A DNA stretch of 64,000 nucleotides, from NCBI RefSeq assembly GCF_014199685.1, contig NZ_JACHNZ010000002.1, positions 100,010 through 164,009 on the forward strand. Direction: 5' to 3'. Each line of letters begins with the position of its first letter. Within the stretch, counting starts at the first letter, position 1. The notes under the pieces were generated by a model. It did not search any database. It had not been told where the DNA came from and was given only the letters and a program-made list of their open reading frames with translations. The DNA is from Sphingosinicella soli (GTDB taxonomy: Bacteria > Pseudomonadota > Alphaproteobacteria > Sphingomonadales > Sphingomonadaceae). The position numbers were made by a program, and so were the translations under genes. Below are positions 20,481 through 30,775 of the stretch, piece by piece.

Positions 20481-21398
20481 ATGGGCGAATCCTCGTTATC
20501 GTCGTCGCAGGGCCGCGTGCCGCCGCTGCATCTGCTGCTCGCGCTGGCGGTCGTTGCCGTGTGGGGCACGAACTTCGTCGTGATCCGGGTGGCGCTGGAT
20601 GATCTGCCGCCGCTGCTTTTCGCGGCGCTGCGCTTTACATTCGCGTTCCTGCCCGCCGCATTTTTCATCCGCCGTCCGCAGGTGCGCTGGCAAATCCTTG
20701 CGGCGTACGGCGTTCTGATCGGGTTCGGGCAGTTCGGCCTGCTTTACATCGCGATGCGGAGCGACATCTCGCCGGGCCTTGCATCGCTGGTCGTGCAATC
20801 GCAGGTGTTCTTCACGATCGGCCTTGCCATGTACTTCGGGCGGGAACGGCTGCGGCTGTTCCAGATCGCCGCATTGCTGCTGGCAAGCGCGGGGATTGCG
20901 GTGATCCTTGCCCACACGGACGGCAGCACCACGCCGCTCGGCCTTGCGCTCGTTCTCGTCGCGGCGCTGAGCTGGGGCATCGGCAACCACATCGCGCGCA
21001 CAAGCGGCGTCACCGACATGCTGAGCTTCGTCGTCTGGTCGAGCGTGTTCGCATTGCCGCCGCTCTTCATCGGATCGCTGCTTTTCGAAGGCCCCGCTGC
21101 GATCAGCGCCGCGCTCGGCGATGCGGGCGTGGAGGCGTGGGCGGCGGTGCTGTGGCAATCGGTGGGCAATACGCTGTTCGGCTATGCCGCGTGGGGCTGG
21201 CTGCTGGCACGGCACCCGGCCGCGACCATCACGCCGAGCGCGCTGCTTGTTCCGGTGTTCGGCATGACGGCGTCGGCGATGCTGCTGAACGAAAGCCTGC
21301 CGGGGTGGAAGCTGCTGGCGGCAGCGCTCGTTATGGGCGGGCTGGCGATCAACATCCTGTGGCCGCTGGCGGCGCGGCGCATGTCTTACCGGGCTTAG
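20481..21398 (+). CDS. EamA/DMT-family exporter (O-acetylserine/cysteine exporter-like)
   Basis: 305 residues with ten predicted membrane helices in two EamA repeats. WGTNFVVIRVALDDLPPLLF near the N-terminus and TPSALLVPVFGMTASAMLLN near the C-terminus are typical of the EamA (YdeD) subgroup, which in E. coli exports O-acetylserine and cysteine. Substrate here is not proven; other DMT proteins export amino acids or purines. It is transcribed away from kdp, towards an acyl-CoA dehydrogenase and serine dehydratase. Confidence 0.8.
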   Translation: MGESSLSSSQGRVPPLHLLLALAVVAVWGTNFVVIRVALDDLPPLLFAALRFTFAFLPAAFFIRRPQVRWQILAAYGVLIGFGQFGLLYIAMRSDISPGLASLVVQSQVFFTIGLAMYFGRERLRLFQIAALLLASAGIAVILAHTDGSTTPLGLALVLVAALSWGIGNHIARTSGVTDMLSFVVWSSVFALPPLFIGSLLFEGPAAISAALGDAGVEAWAAVLWQSVGNTLFGYAAWGWLLARHPAATITPSALLVPVFGMTASAMLLNESLPGWKLLAAALVMGGLAINILWPLAARRMSYRA

Positions 21399-21478
21399 GG
21401 CGCGCAATCAGGCATTTCCTCGCGCGGCGCATTCGCCTAGCACGCTCCCAAGACAAGCAACGAGAATGGGATTTGCCG

Positions 21479-22651
21479 ATGCCTGAAACCGCCGCCGCGA
21501 TTGCCGCCCGGGTCGAAGCCTTCGTTCGCGAGGTTGTCGTGCCCTATGAGCGCGACCCCAGGCTCGGCGCGCACGGGCCATCGGACGCGCTGGTGCATGA
21601 GCTTCGGGAGAAGGCGCGCGCGGCAGGCGTGATGACGCCGCACATCTTCGCGGACGGATCGCATCTCGATCAGCGGGATACGGCGACGGTGCTGAAGGCC
21701 TCCGGCCTTTCGCCGCTGGGGCCGGTCGCGGTGAACACGATGGCGCCCGACGAGGGCAACATGTACCTGCTCGGCAAGGTGGGAAGCCCCGAGCAGAAAG
21801 CGCGCTTTCTTGCGCCGCTCGTTTCGGGCGAGGCGCGATCGGCGTTCTTCATGACCGAACCGGCGGACGAAGGCGGTGCGGGATCCGACCCTTCGATGAT
21901 GCAGACGACGTGCCGGCAGGACGGCAACCACTGGGTGATAAACGGCCGCAAGGCGTTCATCACCGGCGCGGACGGCGCGAAGGTCGGCATCGTGATGGCG
22001 AAGTCGGAAGCCACCGATGGAACCGGGGGCGCGTGCATGTTCCTGGTCGACCTGCCCGACCCCGCAATCCGCATCGAGCGCGTGCTCGATACCATCGATT
22101 CCTCGATGCCCGGCGGCCACGCCATCATCGCCATCGACAATCTGCGCGTGCCCGCCGACCAGATGCTGGGCGCGAGCGGTGAGGGCTTCAAATACGCGCA
22201 GGTGCGCCTCTCCCCCGCGCGGCTTTCGCACTGCATGCGCTGGTGGGGCGCGGCATCGCGCGCGCACGAGATCGCGACTGCCTATGCGTGCAAGCGGCAG
22301 GCGTTCGGCAAGCTGCTCGTGGACCACGAGGGCGTCGGCTTCATGCTTGCCGAGAACCTGATCGATCTGAAGCAGGCCGAGCTGATGATCGACTGGTGCG
22401 CCGACGTGCTCGACACCGGCGCGCTCGGCACGGTGGAAAGCTCGATGGCGAAGGTCGCGGTTTCCGAGGCGCTGATGCGCGTCGCCGACCGCTGCGTCCA
22501 GGTGATGGGCGGGCAGGGCGTTTCAGGCGACACGATCGTCGAGCAGGTGTTCCGCGAGATCCGCGCTTTCCGCATCTACGACGGCCCCACCGAAGTCCAC
22601 AAATGGTCGCTCGCCAAGAAGATCAAACGCGACACGCTTGCACGCGCATGA
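21479..22651 (+). CDS. acyl-CoA dehydrogenase family protein (ACAD10/11-like)
   Basis: 390 residues from ATG 21479. The FAD-binding middle domain has FFMTEPADEGGAGSDP and the C-terminal helical domain has RQAFGKLLVDHEGV, VMGGQGVSGDTIVEQ and the closing IYDGPTEVHKWSLAKKI, which points to the ACAD10/11-like branch. It oxidises an acyl-CoA to the 2-enoyl-CoA with FAD, passing electrons to ETF. The stop overlaps the serine dehydratase start by four bases (ATGA), so the two are co-translated. The substrate is unknown. Confidence 0.85.
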   Translation: MPETAAAIAARVEAFVREVVVPYERDPRLGAHGPSDALVHELREKARAAGVMTPHIFADGSHLDQRDTATVLKASGLSPLGPVAVNTMAPDEGNMYLLGKVGSPEQKARFLAPLVSGEARSAFFMTEPADEGGAGSDPSMMQTTCRQDGNHWVINGRKAFITGADGAKVGIVMAKSEATDGTGGACMFLVDLPDPAIRIERVLDTIDSSMPGGHAIIAIDNLRVPADQMLGASGEGFKYAQVRLSPARLSHCMRWWGAASRAHEIATAYACKRQAFGKLLVDHEGVGFMLAENLIDLKQAELMIDWCADVLDTGALGTVESSMAKVAVSEALMRVADRCVQVMGGQGVSGDTIVEQVFREIRAFRIYDGPTEVHKWSLAKKIKRDTLARA

Positions 22652-24063
22652 CACTGGAACAGGCAGTGGCGAGCACGGCGACGATGAGCGCGGCGCGCCG
22701 GGCGATGGCCGAGCGGCCGATGAGCGTGACCGAGGTGTTCACCATCGGCATCGGACCTTCGAGTTCGCACACCGTGGGCCCGATGCGCGCCGCGCTCGCC
22801 TTCGCCGAGGCTGCCGTGAAACGCGGCAAGGTGCGCGCGGTCGCCTGTGACGTTTACGGTTCGCTCGCGCTGACCGGGCGCGGGCACGCCACCGACACCG
22901 CGATCATCCTCGGCCTTGCCGGGAACACGCCGGAAGGCCTCGACCCGGACGCTGCACCGGCGATACTCGCGCAGATCTGCGGCGAGGACAGGCTGCCGCT
23001 CGCGGGCGGGCGCAAGGTGACGTTCTGCGAGGCCGACCATCTGCGTTTCCGCATGGGCGAGTTCCTGCCCGGCCACCCGAACGCCGTGCGCTTCGAAGCG
23101 CATTACGAGGGCGGCGAGGCGTGGATGGCGACCTATTTCTCGATCGGCGGCGGCGCGATCCTGCGCGAGGGCGAGGCCGCGCCGCGCGTGAACATCCGCC
23201 TGCCGCATCCGTTCGAATCCGGCGCCGACCTGCTGCGGCTGGGCGAGGAAACGGGGCTTTCGATCGGCGACATGCTGCTGGAAAACGAACTTGCGTGGCG
23301 CAGCCGCGAGGAGACGGAAAGTTTCCTCGACAGCGTGCGCGCGGCGATGTTCGGCTGTATCGAGCGCGGCTGCCAGTCTGTCGGCGTGCTGCCGGGCGGC
23401 CTGAAGGTGAAGCGGCGCGCCAACGATATCCAGCGCGCGCTGACCGCGCGCGGCCCGCGCGTCGATCCCTCGACCGTGTTCGAATGGGTGAGCCTGTGGG
23501 CGCTTGCGGTGAACGAGGAGAATGCCGCCGGCAGCCGCGTGGTGACGGCGCCGACGAACGGCGCGGCAGGCGTGCTGCCCGCCGTGCTGAAATACTACGA
23601 GGTGTTCACGAGCGCGCCGACGCCTGCGGGAAGCCGGCTGCTGCTGGCGACGGCTTCGGCAATCGGCATCCTCTACAAGAAGCGCGCCTCGATCTCCGCC
23701 GCCGAAATGGGCTGCCAGGGCGAGGTCGGCGTCGCCTGCTCGATGGCGGCTGGCGGCCTCGTCGCGGCGCTCGGCGGCAACAACCACCAGATCGAGAATG
23801 CCGCCGAGATCGGGATGGAGCATAACCTCGGCCTCACCTGCGATCCCATCGGGGGCCTCGTGCAGATCCCCTGCATCGAGCGCAACACGATGGGCGCGAT
23901 CAAGGCGATCAACGCCGCGTACCTCGCGCTGCACGGCGACGGGCAGCATGTGGTGAGCCTCGACGCGGTGATCGAGACGATGCGGCAGACGGGCGAGGAT
24001 ATGCGATCGCAGTACAAGGAAACCAGCCTCGGCGGCCTTGCCGTCAACGTCGTCGAGTGCTGA
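22648..24063 (+). CDS. sdaA: L-serine ammonia-lyase, iron-sulfur type
   Basis: 471 residues from ATG 22648, with internal ATGs at 22684 and 22720. [17 protein letters not shown] near the N-terminus opens the beta domain. Cysteines in [18 protein letters not shown] and in [17 protein letters not shown] are the usual cluster and active-site residues of single-chain SdaA/SdaB. The enzyme turns L-serine into pyruvate and ammonia. Length is normal. The stop is 13 bases before the next gene, so it is likely part of the same operon. Confidence 0.94.
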   Translation: MTLEQAVASTATMSAARRAMAERPMSVTEVFTIGIGPSSSHTVGPMRAALAFAEAAVKRGKVRAVACDVYGSLALTGRGHATDTAIILGLAGNTPEGLDPDAAPAILAQICGEDRLPLAGGRKVTFCEADHLRFRMGEFLPGHPNAVRFEAHYEGGEAWMATYFSIGGGAILREGEAAPRVNIRLPHPFESGADLLRLGEETGLSIGDMLLENELAWRSREETESFLDSVRAAMFGCIERGCQSVGVLPGGLKVKRRANDIQRALTARGPRVDPSTVFEWVSLWALAVNEENAAGSRVVTAPTNGAAGVLPAVLKYYEVFTSAPTPAGSRLLLATASAIGILYKKRASISAAEMGCQGEVGVACSMAAGGLVAALGGNNHQIENAAEIGMEHNLGLTCDPIGGLVQIPCIERNTMGAIKAINAAYLALHGDGQHVVSLDAVIETMRQTGEDMRSQYKETSLGGLAVNVVEC

Positions 24064-24076
24064 TCCGGCGCGCCTG

Positions 24077-25243
24077 ATGCAGCCGCCGCCCATCGACTGG
24101 CGCGAAGCCGGGCTCGGGAGCGGCGCGGACGTGCCCGAGGATCGGCGCGTGACGGGAGCCAACTGGCGGACGTGGCCGTTCAATCGCTGGGCGTTCCAGC
24201 ATACGCGGCAGCTCGTGCCCTCCGTTTCGCTTGAGGGCGCGGAGACAGCAGCGCCGCTTGCCGAGCGCCCCGCAGACCTTTCGGCGCTGCGCTTCGCAGG
24301 CGAGGATGGGGCGACGATCGACTGGGAAGCCTATGTCGCCTCCACCTACACCGATGCGATGATCGTACTGCACCGGGGCGCGGTGGTCTATGAAACCTAT
24401 CGCAACGGCATGACGGCGGCGACGCCCCACCATCTGTTCTCGATCACCAAGTCGATCGTCGGGGTTGTCGCGGAAACCCTTATCGCCGACGGCACGGTTT
24501 CGGAGGCGCTCGCCACGGAAGACGCGGTGCCGGAACTCGGCATGAGCGCCTTCGCGGGAACGACGCTGCGCCAGCTGATCGACATGACCGACGGCATCGC
24601 CTTCAACGAGGACTACGCCGACCTTGCATCCGACGTGCATCGCTATTCGGCGAGCTATTGGACGCCGGAGGCGGCGCCGGACGGAACGCTGCCCGTGCTT
24701 GCTGCGCTCGATCGCCGCGATGCGCCGCCGGGCACTGCTTTCCGCTATCGCACACCGATCGCCGACGCCGCCGCATGGGTGCTGCGGCGCGCCACCGGCC
24801 GGACGCTTGCGGGCCTTGTCGCCGAGCGCGTTTGGAAACCGGCGGGCTGCGGCGACGCGGCGCATTTCCTGCTCGACACCGGAGGCCATGAGATCGCGGG
24901 CTCCGGCCTCAACGCCACCGCGCGCGACCTTGCACGGCTGGCGCAATTCCTGATGGCGGGCGGCCCGGTTGCGGAGACGCTGATCGGCGGCGGCGACCGC
25001 GCGCTGTTCGCGGCGGGGGCGGCGAACATGCGCCCCGACCATAGCTACCGCGGCTTCTGGTGGGTGAACCACGCGCCGCCGCGCGCGCTGATGGCGATGG
25101 GCGTTTACGGCCAGCGGCTGCACATCGAGCCCGGGAACGACCTTGCGATCATCCGGCTCGCGTCGACGCCGCTGCCCTCCAACATGGCGAGCGACCCCCT
25201 GCACGTGCGCGCTTTCAAGGCCCTCCGCGACCACCTTCGCTGA
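24077..25243 (+). CDS. serine hydrolase of the beta-lactamase/class C family
   Basis: 388 residues from ATG 24077. The SxxK nucleophile motif is SITKS near residue 135 and FRYRTPIADAAAWVLRR gives the YxN-like region in modified form. FWWVNH near the C-terminus matches 6-aminohexanoate-dimer hydrolase-like proteins. No signal peptide is evident, so it is probably cytoplasmic. It likely cleaves an ester or amide; the substrate is unknown. Confidence 0.8.
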   Translation: MQPPPIDWREAGLGSGADVPEDRRVTGANWRTWPFNRWAFQHTRQLVPSVSLEGAETAAPLAERPADLSALRFAGEDGATIDWEAYVASTYTDAMIVLHRGAVVYETYRNGMTAATPHHLFSITKSIVGVVAETLIADGTVSEALATEDAVPELGMSAFAGTTLRQLIDMTDGIAFNEDYADLASDVHRYSASYWTPEAAPDGTLPVLAALDRRDAPPGTAFRYRTPIADAAAWVLRRATGRTLAGLVAERVWKPAGCGDAAHFLLDTGGHEIAGSGLNATARDLARLAQFLMAGGPVAETLIGGGDRALFAAGAANMRPDHSYRGFWWVNHAPPRALMAMGVYGQRLHIEPGNDLAIIRLASTPLPSNMASDPLHVRAFKALRDHLR

Positions 25244-25324
25244 CGCATTTCCGTCACTAGGGCGACGCGCGGTCGAAACACGCGCGTGCGAAATCCGCCA
25301 TGGTCACACATCCGGGGGATAGCC

Positions 25325-26110
25325 ATGCGTCTCATTGAAAACACGGCCCGCGACACACGCCTCAGCATCCGGCTTGCAGACAGCGAGGCCGACGTGCGCG
25401 CCGCGCAGGCGCTGCGGTATCAGGTTTTCTTTCGCGATTTGGGCGCGGTTCCGGGCGGCGCTGCGGCGGGCCTCGACGTCGATCCCTACGACCGGTTCTG
25501 CGATCACCTGCTGGTGGAGGAAACCGGCGCCGACGGCGCACGCGTGGTGGGCACGTACCGGCTGCTTCGGCAGAGCGTGGCGCATCGCCACGGCGGCTTC
25601 TACAGCGCTTCGGAATACGACCTCGCCCCGCTCGAGGCGCATGCAGCGCGGCACGGCGGCGAGCTTCTGGAACTCGGACGTTCGTGCGTGGCGCCGGAAT
25701 ATCGCGACACGGCGACGATCCAGCTGCTGTGGCGCGGTATCGGCGATTATCTGACACAGCGGAGCATCGGCCACATGTTCGGCTGCGCGAGCTTTCCCGG
25801 CACCGACCCCGACACGCACGCCGCCGCGCTCGCCTATCTCCATCACAACCACCTCGCGCCGCAGGACCGGCGCGTGAGCGCGCATGGGCGGCACTTTACG
25901 GACATGGCGCGGCTGCCCATCGGCGGCTACGACCCCAAAGCGGCATGGCGCACGCTGCCGCCGCTCATCAAAGGCTATCTGCGCGTCGGCGCGATGGTGG
26001 GCAGCGGCGCCTTCATCGACCGGCAGTTCAACACGATCGACGTGTTCATGATGATGCCGGTGGACGCAATCGCGGCGCGCTATGCGAAGCGGTTCGGCGC
26101 GGCGGCGTAA
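25325..26110 (+). CDS. OlsB-like N-acyltransferase (ornithine-acyl-ACP type)
   Basis: 261 residues from ATG 25325. RLADSEADVRAAQALRYQVFF, DPYDRFCDHLLV, GTYRLLRQ and ELGRSCVAPEYR are characteristic of the OlsB/GNAT-like acyltransferases that attach a 3-hydroxyacyl chain to ornithine as the first step of ornithine lipid synthesis. No olsA gene is adjacent, so another hydroxyacyl-amino-acid product is possible. The end lies four bases from the end of dnaE2, convergent. Confidence 0.8.
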   Translation: MRLIENTARDTRLSIRLADSEADVRAAQALRYQVFFRDLGAVPGGAAAGLDVDPYDRFCDHLLVEETGADGARVVGTYRLLRQSVAHRHGGFYSASEYDLAPLEAHAARHGGELLELGRSCVAPEYRDTATIQLLWRGIGDYLTQRSIGHMFGCASFPGTDPDTHAAALAYLHHNHLAPQDRRVSAHGRHFTDMARLPIGGYDPKAAWRTLPPLIKGYLRVGAMVGSGAFIDRQFNTIDVFMMMPVDAIAARYAKRFGAAA

Positions 26111-26114
26111 GGTC

Positions 26115-29100
26115 TTAGTGGAAATCGCGTGAGCCGGGCAGGATGCGCGCATTGCGCGGATGACCCCGGCCGCTGCGCACCGGCATGGCGGCGGCGTGCG
26201 AGAGGCGGGCGAGTTCGTCGCTGCGGTCGATGATCTTCGACGCCATCAGATGGACGACGCCCTCGCGGCTTTTCTGAACTTCGCCTTCTATCTCCATCAG
26301 CCGCGCCGACATCACCGGGCGGCGGCAGGCTTCGAACAGGCGCGCCCAGAGCAGGGCATTGGTGATGCCGGTTTCGTCTTCCAGCGTGATGAAGATCGCG
26401 TTGCCCTTGCCGGGGCGCTGGCGGATGAGCACCACGCCCGCCGTGCGCACGCGCGCGCCATTTCGCGCCGCCGCGATTTCCGCGCAGGTGAGGATGCCCT
26501 CGGCGCGGAACACATCGCGCAGGAACTGCATCGGATGCGCCTTCAGCGAAAGGCGCGTCACCTGATAATCGGTGGCGACATGCTCCGAAAGCGGCATCGC
26601 GGGGAGCGCGGGATCCGGCTCGTCGCCGAGTTCGCGCACGCCGGCGGCGGCGAACAGCGGGAGTTCATCCTGCGGCATCCGCCGCGCCTCCCAGAGCGCG
26701 GCGCGGCGATCGATGCCGATCGAGCGGAACGCATCGGCATCAGCGAGCAGCCTGAGCGCACGCTGCGGCAGCGCAGCGCGGCGCGAGAGCGTTTCCACCG
26801 AAGTGAAAGGGCCTTCATCACGCGCCGACGTGATGGCCGTCGCCCAGGCTTCGCGGAAACCGTCGATCTGGCGGAGACCGAGGCGGAGCGCGCGGCTTTC
26901 TAGGCTGCTGTCCCAATCGCTTGCATTGATATCCGCAGCGCGCACCTCGACGCCGTGCTCGCGCGCATCGCGCACGAGCTGCGCTGGCGCGTAGAACCCC
27001 ATCGGCTGGGAATTGAGGAGCGCGCAGGCGAACACCGCCGGATGGTGGCACTTGATCCACGACGAGATGTAGACGAGCTTTGCGAAAGACTGTGCATGGC
27101 TTTCGGGAAAGCCGTAGCTGCCGAAGCCTTCGATCTGTTTGAAGCAGCGCTGCGCGAAATCCTGCGTGTAGCCGCGTGACGTCATGCCGCCGACCAGCTT
27201 TTCGCGGAAATGATGGATCGTGCCGACATTGCGGAATGTCGCCATCGCCCGGCGGAGGCCGTTCGCCTCGTCCGGCGTGAAATCGGCCGCGACGATGGCG
27301 AGCTTCATCGCCTGTTCCTGAAACAGCGGCACGCCGCAGGTTTTTTCGAGGACGTCTTTCAGTTCAGCGGGATCATGCGGCGGCGCGGGCGAGGGCAGGG
27401 TTATCGCCTCCTCGCCGTTCCGCCGCCGCAGATAGGGATGCACCATGTCGCCTTCGATGGGGCCGGGGCGCACGATCGCGACCTGAATGACGAGATCGTA
27501 GAATTGGCGCGGCCTGAGGCGGGGCAGCATGTTGATCTGCGCGCGGCTTTCCACCTGGAACACGCCGATGCTGTCGCCCTTGCAGAGCATCTCGTAGGTG
27601 GCCGGATCGTCCTGCGGAACGGTCTTCAGTGCGAAATCGCCAAGGCCCTGCGCGCGCATCAGGTCGAAGCTCTTGCGGATGCAGGTGAGCATGCCGAGTG
27701 CGAGCACATCGACCTTCATCAGGTTCAGCGCATCGATATCGTCCTTGTCCCATTCGATGAACGTGCGATCCGCCATCGCGGCGTTGTGGATCGGCACCAT
27801 CTCGTCGAGGCGGCCCTCGGTGAGCACATAGCCGCCGACGTGCTGCGAGAGGTGGCGCGGGAATTCTAGGAGCCGGCCGACGAGATCGCGAAGACGTTCG
27901 ATCTCCGGGTTGTCGGCATCGAACCCGGCCTCTTCGTAGCGCCGGTCCTCCATGCCGCCGTAGCTGCCCCACACCGACGAGGAAAGGCGCGCGGTCACAT
28001 CCTCGCTGATGCCGAGCGCCTTTCCGACCTCGCGCAGCGCGCTGCGGGCGCGGTAGTGGATGACGGTGGCGGCGATGCCGGCGCGCTCTCGGCCGTAGCG
28101 TTCATAGACGTACTGCATCACCTCCTCGCGCCGCTCATGCTCGAAATCGACGTCGATGTCGGGCGGCTCGCGGCGCTCTTCCGAAAGGAAGCGCGAGAAG
28201 AGGAGGTTTTCCTTCACCGGATCGACCGCCGTGATGTCGAGCAGATAACAGACGAGCGAATTCGCCGCCGAGCCGCGGCCCTGACAGAGAATGCCCCTGC
28301 TGCGGGCGTGGCGAACGATGTCGTGAACGGTGAGGAAGTAATAGGCGTAATTGCACTTTGCGATCAGGCCGAACTCCTCGTCGAGGGTCGCCTGCATCTT
28401 CGGCGAGAGACCGTTCGGGTGCGCCTTGTGCGCCGCCGTCATCACCAGATGTTCGAGCCAGGCTTGCGGTGTCCAGCCTTCGGGGACGGGTTCGTGCGGG
28501 TATTCGTATTTCAGCTCGTCGAGCGAGAAGCCGATGCGGTCCAGAAGGCGGACGCTCTCTGCGACCGCCTGCGGACAATCGCGGAACAGGCGCGCCATTT
28601 CGGCCGCCGGCTTCAGGTGGCGTTCGGCGTTGGCGACAAGGCGGCGGCCTGCGGCGTGGATGGTGGTTTTCTCGCGGATACAGGTGAGGATGTCGTGGAG
28701 CGGGCGCTGCGCGGGATCGGCATAAAGCGCATCGTTGGTGGCGAGCAGAGGAGCGCCGGTGCGCTGCGCGAGCGCCATCAGCCGGGCGAGACGGCGGCGG
28801 TCGCTGCCCGCGCGCGGCATCGCGGCGCCGAGCCAGACGTTGCCGGGCGCGGCCTTCGCGAGTTGGCGCAGCGCGAGTTCGTGCGCGCCCTCCGCCATCA
28901 CGATCAGCAGCAGATTCTCGCGGTGATCGAGGAGATCGCGCAGGGTGAGGATGCAATCGCCTTTTGCGGCGCGCCGGTTGCCGAGCGTCAGCAGGCGCGT
29001 GAGACGGCCCCAGCCGTAGCGGGTTTCGGGGTAGGCGACGATGTCGGGCGTGCCGTCCGCGAAGACGAGTCGGGCGCCGACCGCCAGTTTGAAGGGCCGC

Positions 29101-29279
29101 GTCTCGCCTTTCAGCGCGGCCCAGGCGCGCACCACGCCCGCGACGCTGTTGCGATCGGCGATGCCGATGCCCGCATGGCCGAGCGACAGCGCGGCGGCCA
29201 CCATGTCGGCGGGGTGCGAGGCGCCGCGCAGGAAGGAATAGTTGGTCGCGGCGACCATCTCGGCAAAGGCGATGCTCAT
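26115..29279 (-). CDS. dnaE2: DnaE2 (ImuC), error-prone DNA polymerase III alpha
   Basis: 1054 residues from ATG 29279; the ATG lies inside the imuB stop (ATGA overlap), which fixes the start. The N-terminal PHP domain (FAEMVAATNYSFLRGASHP) is followed by the polymerase core with DIDVDFEHERREEVMQYVYERYG and the catalytic aspartates, then finger and OB-fold domains. DnaE2 carries out damage-induced mutagenic synthesis together with ImuA and ImuB. Length is normal for the family. Confidence 0.96.
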   Translation of the reverse strand: MSIAFAEMVAATNYSFLRGASHPADMVAAALSLGHAGIGIADRNSVAGVVRAWAALKGETRPFKLAVGARLVFADGTPDIVAYPETRYGWGRLTRLLTLGNRRAAKGDCILTLRDLLDHRENLLLIVMAEGAHELALRQLAKAAPGNVWLGAAMPRAGSDRRRLARLMALAQRTGAPLLATNDALYADPAQRPLHDILTCIREKTTIHAAGRRLVANAERHLKPAAEMARLFRDCPQAVAESVRLLDRIGFSLDELKYEYPHEPVPEGWTPQAWLEHLVMTAAHKAHPNGLSPKMQATLDEEFGLIAKCNYAYYFLTVHDIVRHARSRGILCQGRGSAANSLVCYLLDITAVDPVKENLLFSRFLSEERREPPDIDVDFEHERREEVMQYVYERYGRERAGIAATVIHYRARSALREVGKALGISEDVTARLSSSVWGSYGGMEDRRYEEAGFDADNPEIERLRDLVGRLLEFPRHLSQHVGGYVLTEGRLDEMVPIHNAAMADRTFIEWDKDDIDALNLMKVDVLALGMLTCIRKSFDLMRAQGLGDFALKTVPQDDPATYEMLCKGDSIGVFQVESRAQINMLPRLRPRQFYDLVIQVAIVRPGPIEGDMVHPYLRRRNGEEAITLPSPAPPHDPAELKDVLEKTCGVPLFQEQAMKLAIVAADFTPDEANGLRRAMATFRNVGTIHHFREKLVGGMTSRGYTQDFAQRCFKQIEGFGSYGFPESHAQSFAKLVYISSWIKCHHPAVFACALLNSQPMGFYAPAQLVRDAREHGVEVRAADINASDWDSSLESRALRLGLRQIDGFREAWATAITSARDEGPFTSVETLSRRAALPQRALRLLADADAFRSIGIDRRAALWEARRMPQDELPLFAAAGVRELGDEPDPALPAMPLSEHVATDYQVTRLSLKAHPMQFLRDVFRAEGILTCAEIAAARNGARVRTAGVVLIRQRPGKGNAIFITLEDETGITNALLWARLFEACRRPVMSARLMEIEGEVQKSREGVVHLMASKIIDRSDELARLSHAAAMPVRSGRGHPRNARILPGSRDFH

Positions 29280-30775
29280 GCGAACAGGCCGTGCAGATAC
29301 CAGCGCGGGTTCGTCTCCTCGTGGCCGTAGAGGCCGTGGCGGAAGATCCAGAGGCGGCGGCCGGTTTCGTCCTCGACGCGGTAATAGTCGCGCGTGAGGC
29401 CGGGGCGGCGCCACCATTCGGCGGCGATGCGCTCCGGCCCTTCGGCGCGCACGATGGTGAGGAAAGTGACACCCAGACGAAAGCGGCGGGGCGGCGCATC
29501 GGGCACATCCGCAACGACATTCGAAAGCAGACGCGGCGGACGGAGGAGTGAAAACGGGCGCAGCGGGGGTTCGCTTAGGGGCGGAACCGGCCATGAACAG
29601 GAGGGGCTTCCGGGACGAAGCCGGGCGGCGCGCTCGGGCACGTGACTCTCGCGCGCGTGGAAACGCAGCAGGCGGTCGGGACCGAGCCGGGCGGCGAGAC
29701 GATCGATGAGCGCATCGAGCGCGGGACCGGGCGGCGGGGCGCGATCGAGATCGGGCTGGCCGGGCGCGAGCGGCTGCGTGACCGGCACGGAGAGGCACAC
29801 GGCATCGAAACCGAAGCCGGGATCGAGAGGGTCTTCGAGGCGGGCGAGACTGTGCGTGAAGAGTTCAACGACAGGCGCGGCATGGCGCACGGGCGCGCCG
29901 GTTTCAACGCAGACGCCCTGCACCTTGCCGTCGGCGCGGAAGAATTCGGCTTCGAAACGGCGGCCGCCCTCGCCGCGCGCGTCGAGCATCCGGCACGCCT
30001 CGGCGAGCAGATCGGCAAGCACGCCGAGGACATAATCGGTGCGCGCCACCGGCTCCGGGAAGCGGCGTTCCACTTCGACCGGCGGCAGCACGCGGCGCGG
30101 CGCGATAGGACTTTCCGCATCGCCGACCATGCGCCGCACCGCTGTCGCGGCCGCCGCGCCGAAACGTGCGGCCAGCCCCGAGAGCGGCCGGGAGGCGATA
30201 TCGCCGACGGTGTAGAGCCCGGCGCGGTGCAGCGCCGTCTCGCGCTCCCCGCCCAGCCGCAGCGCCGCGACGGGAAGCGCCGCGACGCAGGCCGCATCGA
30301 AACGGGCGCGCGCCCACGCCGCATCGGGCGTATCCTCGATCGCCGTGCGCACGGTGAAACCATGCCGCCCGAGCCGGACGCGGACATCGCGCGACAGCCC
30401 GCCCTCCCCGCCGAAAAGATGCGCGGCGCCCGCGATATCGAGGATCAGCGTATCGGGCGGCTCGGGTGCGACGATCGGCGTATAGCGGATGCAGAGATCA
30501 GCGAGCCGTTCGAGGAGGCGCTGATCTGCCGCCGCATCATGATCCGCGACGATGAGCCCCGTGACGCGCGCGCGCGCATCGGCGAGCGGCAGGCCGGGCA
30601 GGAGACCGAGCGCTTCGGCATGACGATCGACCGCCGCGAGCCGCAGCGCTCCCTTCACCGCTTCTGCAAGAACGAGCGGCCGTTCAGGCGACCCCTTGCG
30701 CCCGGCGCGCGGCGTGCGTGCCAGGCGCTCCGCCGGGAGCCACGGGAACCAGAGCGCCAGATAGCGCCGCTTCAC
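29276..30775 (-). CDS. imuB: ImuB, catalytically inactive Y-family polymerase
   Basis: About 499 residues from a GTG at 30775 (VKRRYLALWFPWLPAERL), the spot where family members begin; a GTG at 30793 is an alternative. It has the Y-family fold but lacks the usual acidic catalytic set, as ImuB proteins do. It is the hub that links the beta clamp, ImuA and DnaE2. The 5' end overlaps imuA by 92 bases, longer than usual, and the 3' end overlaps dnaE2 by four. Confidence 0.93.
   Translation of the reverse strand: MKRRYLALWFPWLPAERLARTPRAGRKGSPERPLVLAEAVKGALRLAAVDRHAEALGLLPGLPLADARARVTGLIVADHDAAADQRLLERLADLCIRYTPIVAPEPPDTLILDIAGAAHLFGGEGGLSRDVRVRLGRHGFTVRTAIEDTPDAAWARARFDAACVAALPVAALRLGGERETALHRAGLYTVGDIASRPLSGLAARFGAAAATAVRRMVGDAESPIAPRRVLPPVEVERRFPEPVARTDYVLGVLADLLAEACRMLDARGEGGRRFEAEFFRADGKVQGVCVETGAPVRHAAPVVELFTHSLARLEDPLDPGFGFDAVCLSVPVTQPLAPGQPDLDRAPPPGPALDALIDRLAARLGPDRLLRFHARESHVPERAARLRPGSPSCSWPVPPLSEPPLRPFSLLRPPRLLSNVVADVPDAPPRRFRLGVTFLTIVRAEGPERIAAEWWRRPGLTRDYYRVEDETGRRLWIFRHGLYGHEETNPRWYLHGLFA

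Noticed and set aside
29280..29798. A 173-codon N-terminal extension of dnaE2
   Set aside because: It lies wholly inside imuB and is Arg-rich shadow sequence; the ATG at 29279 matches the family start and overlaps the imuB stop.
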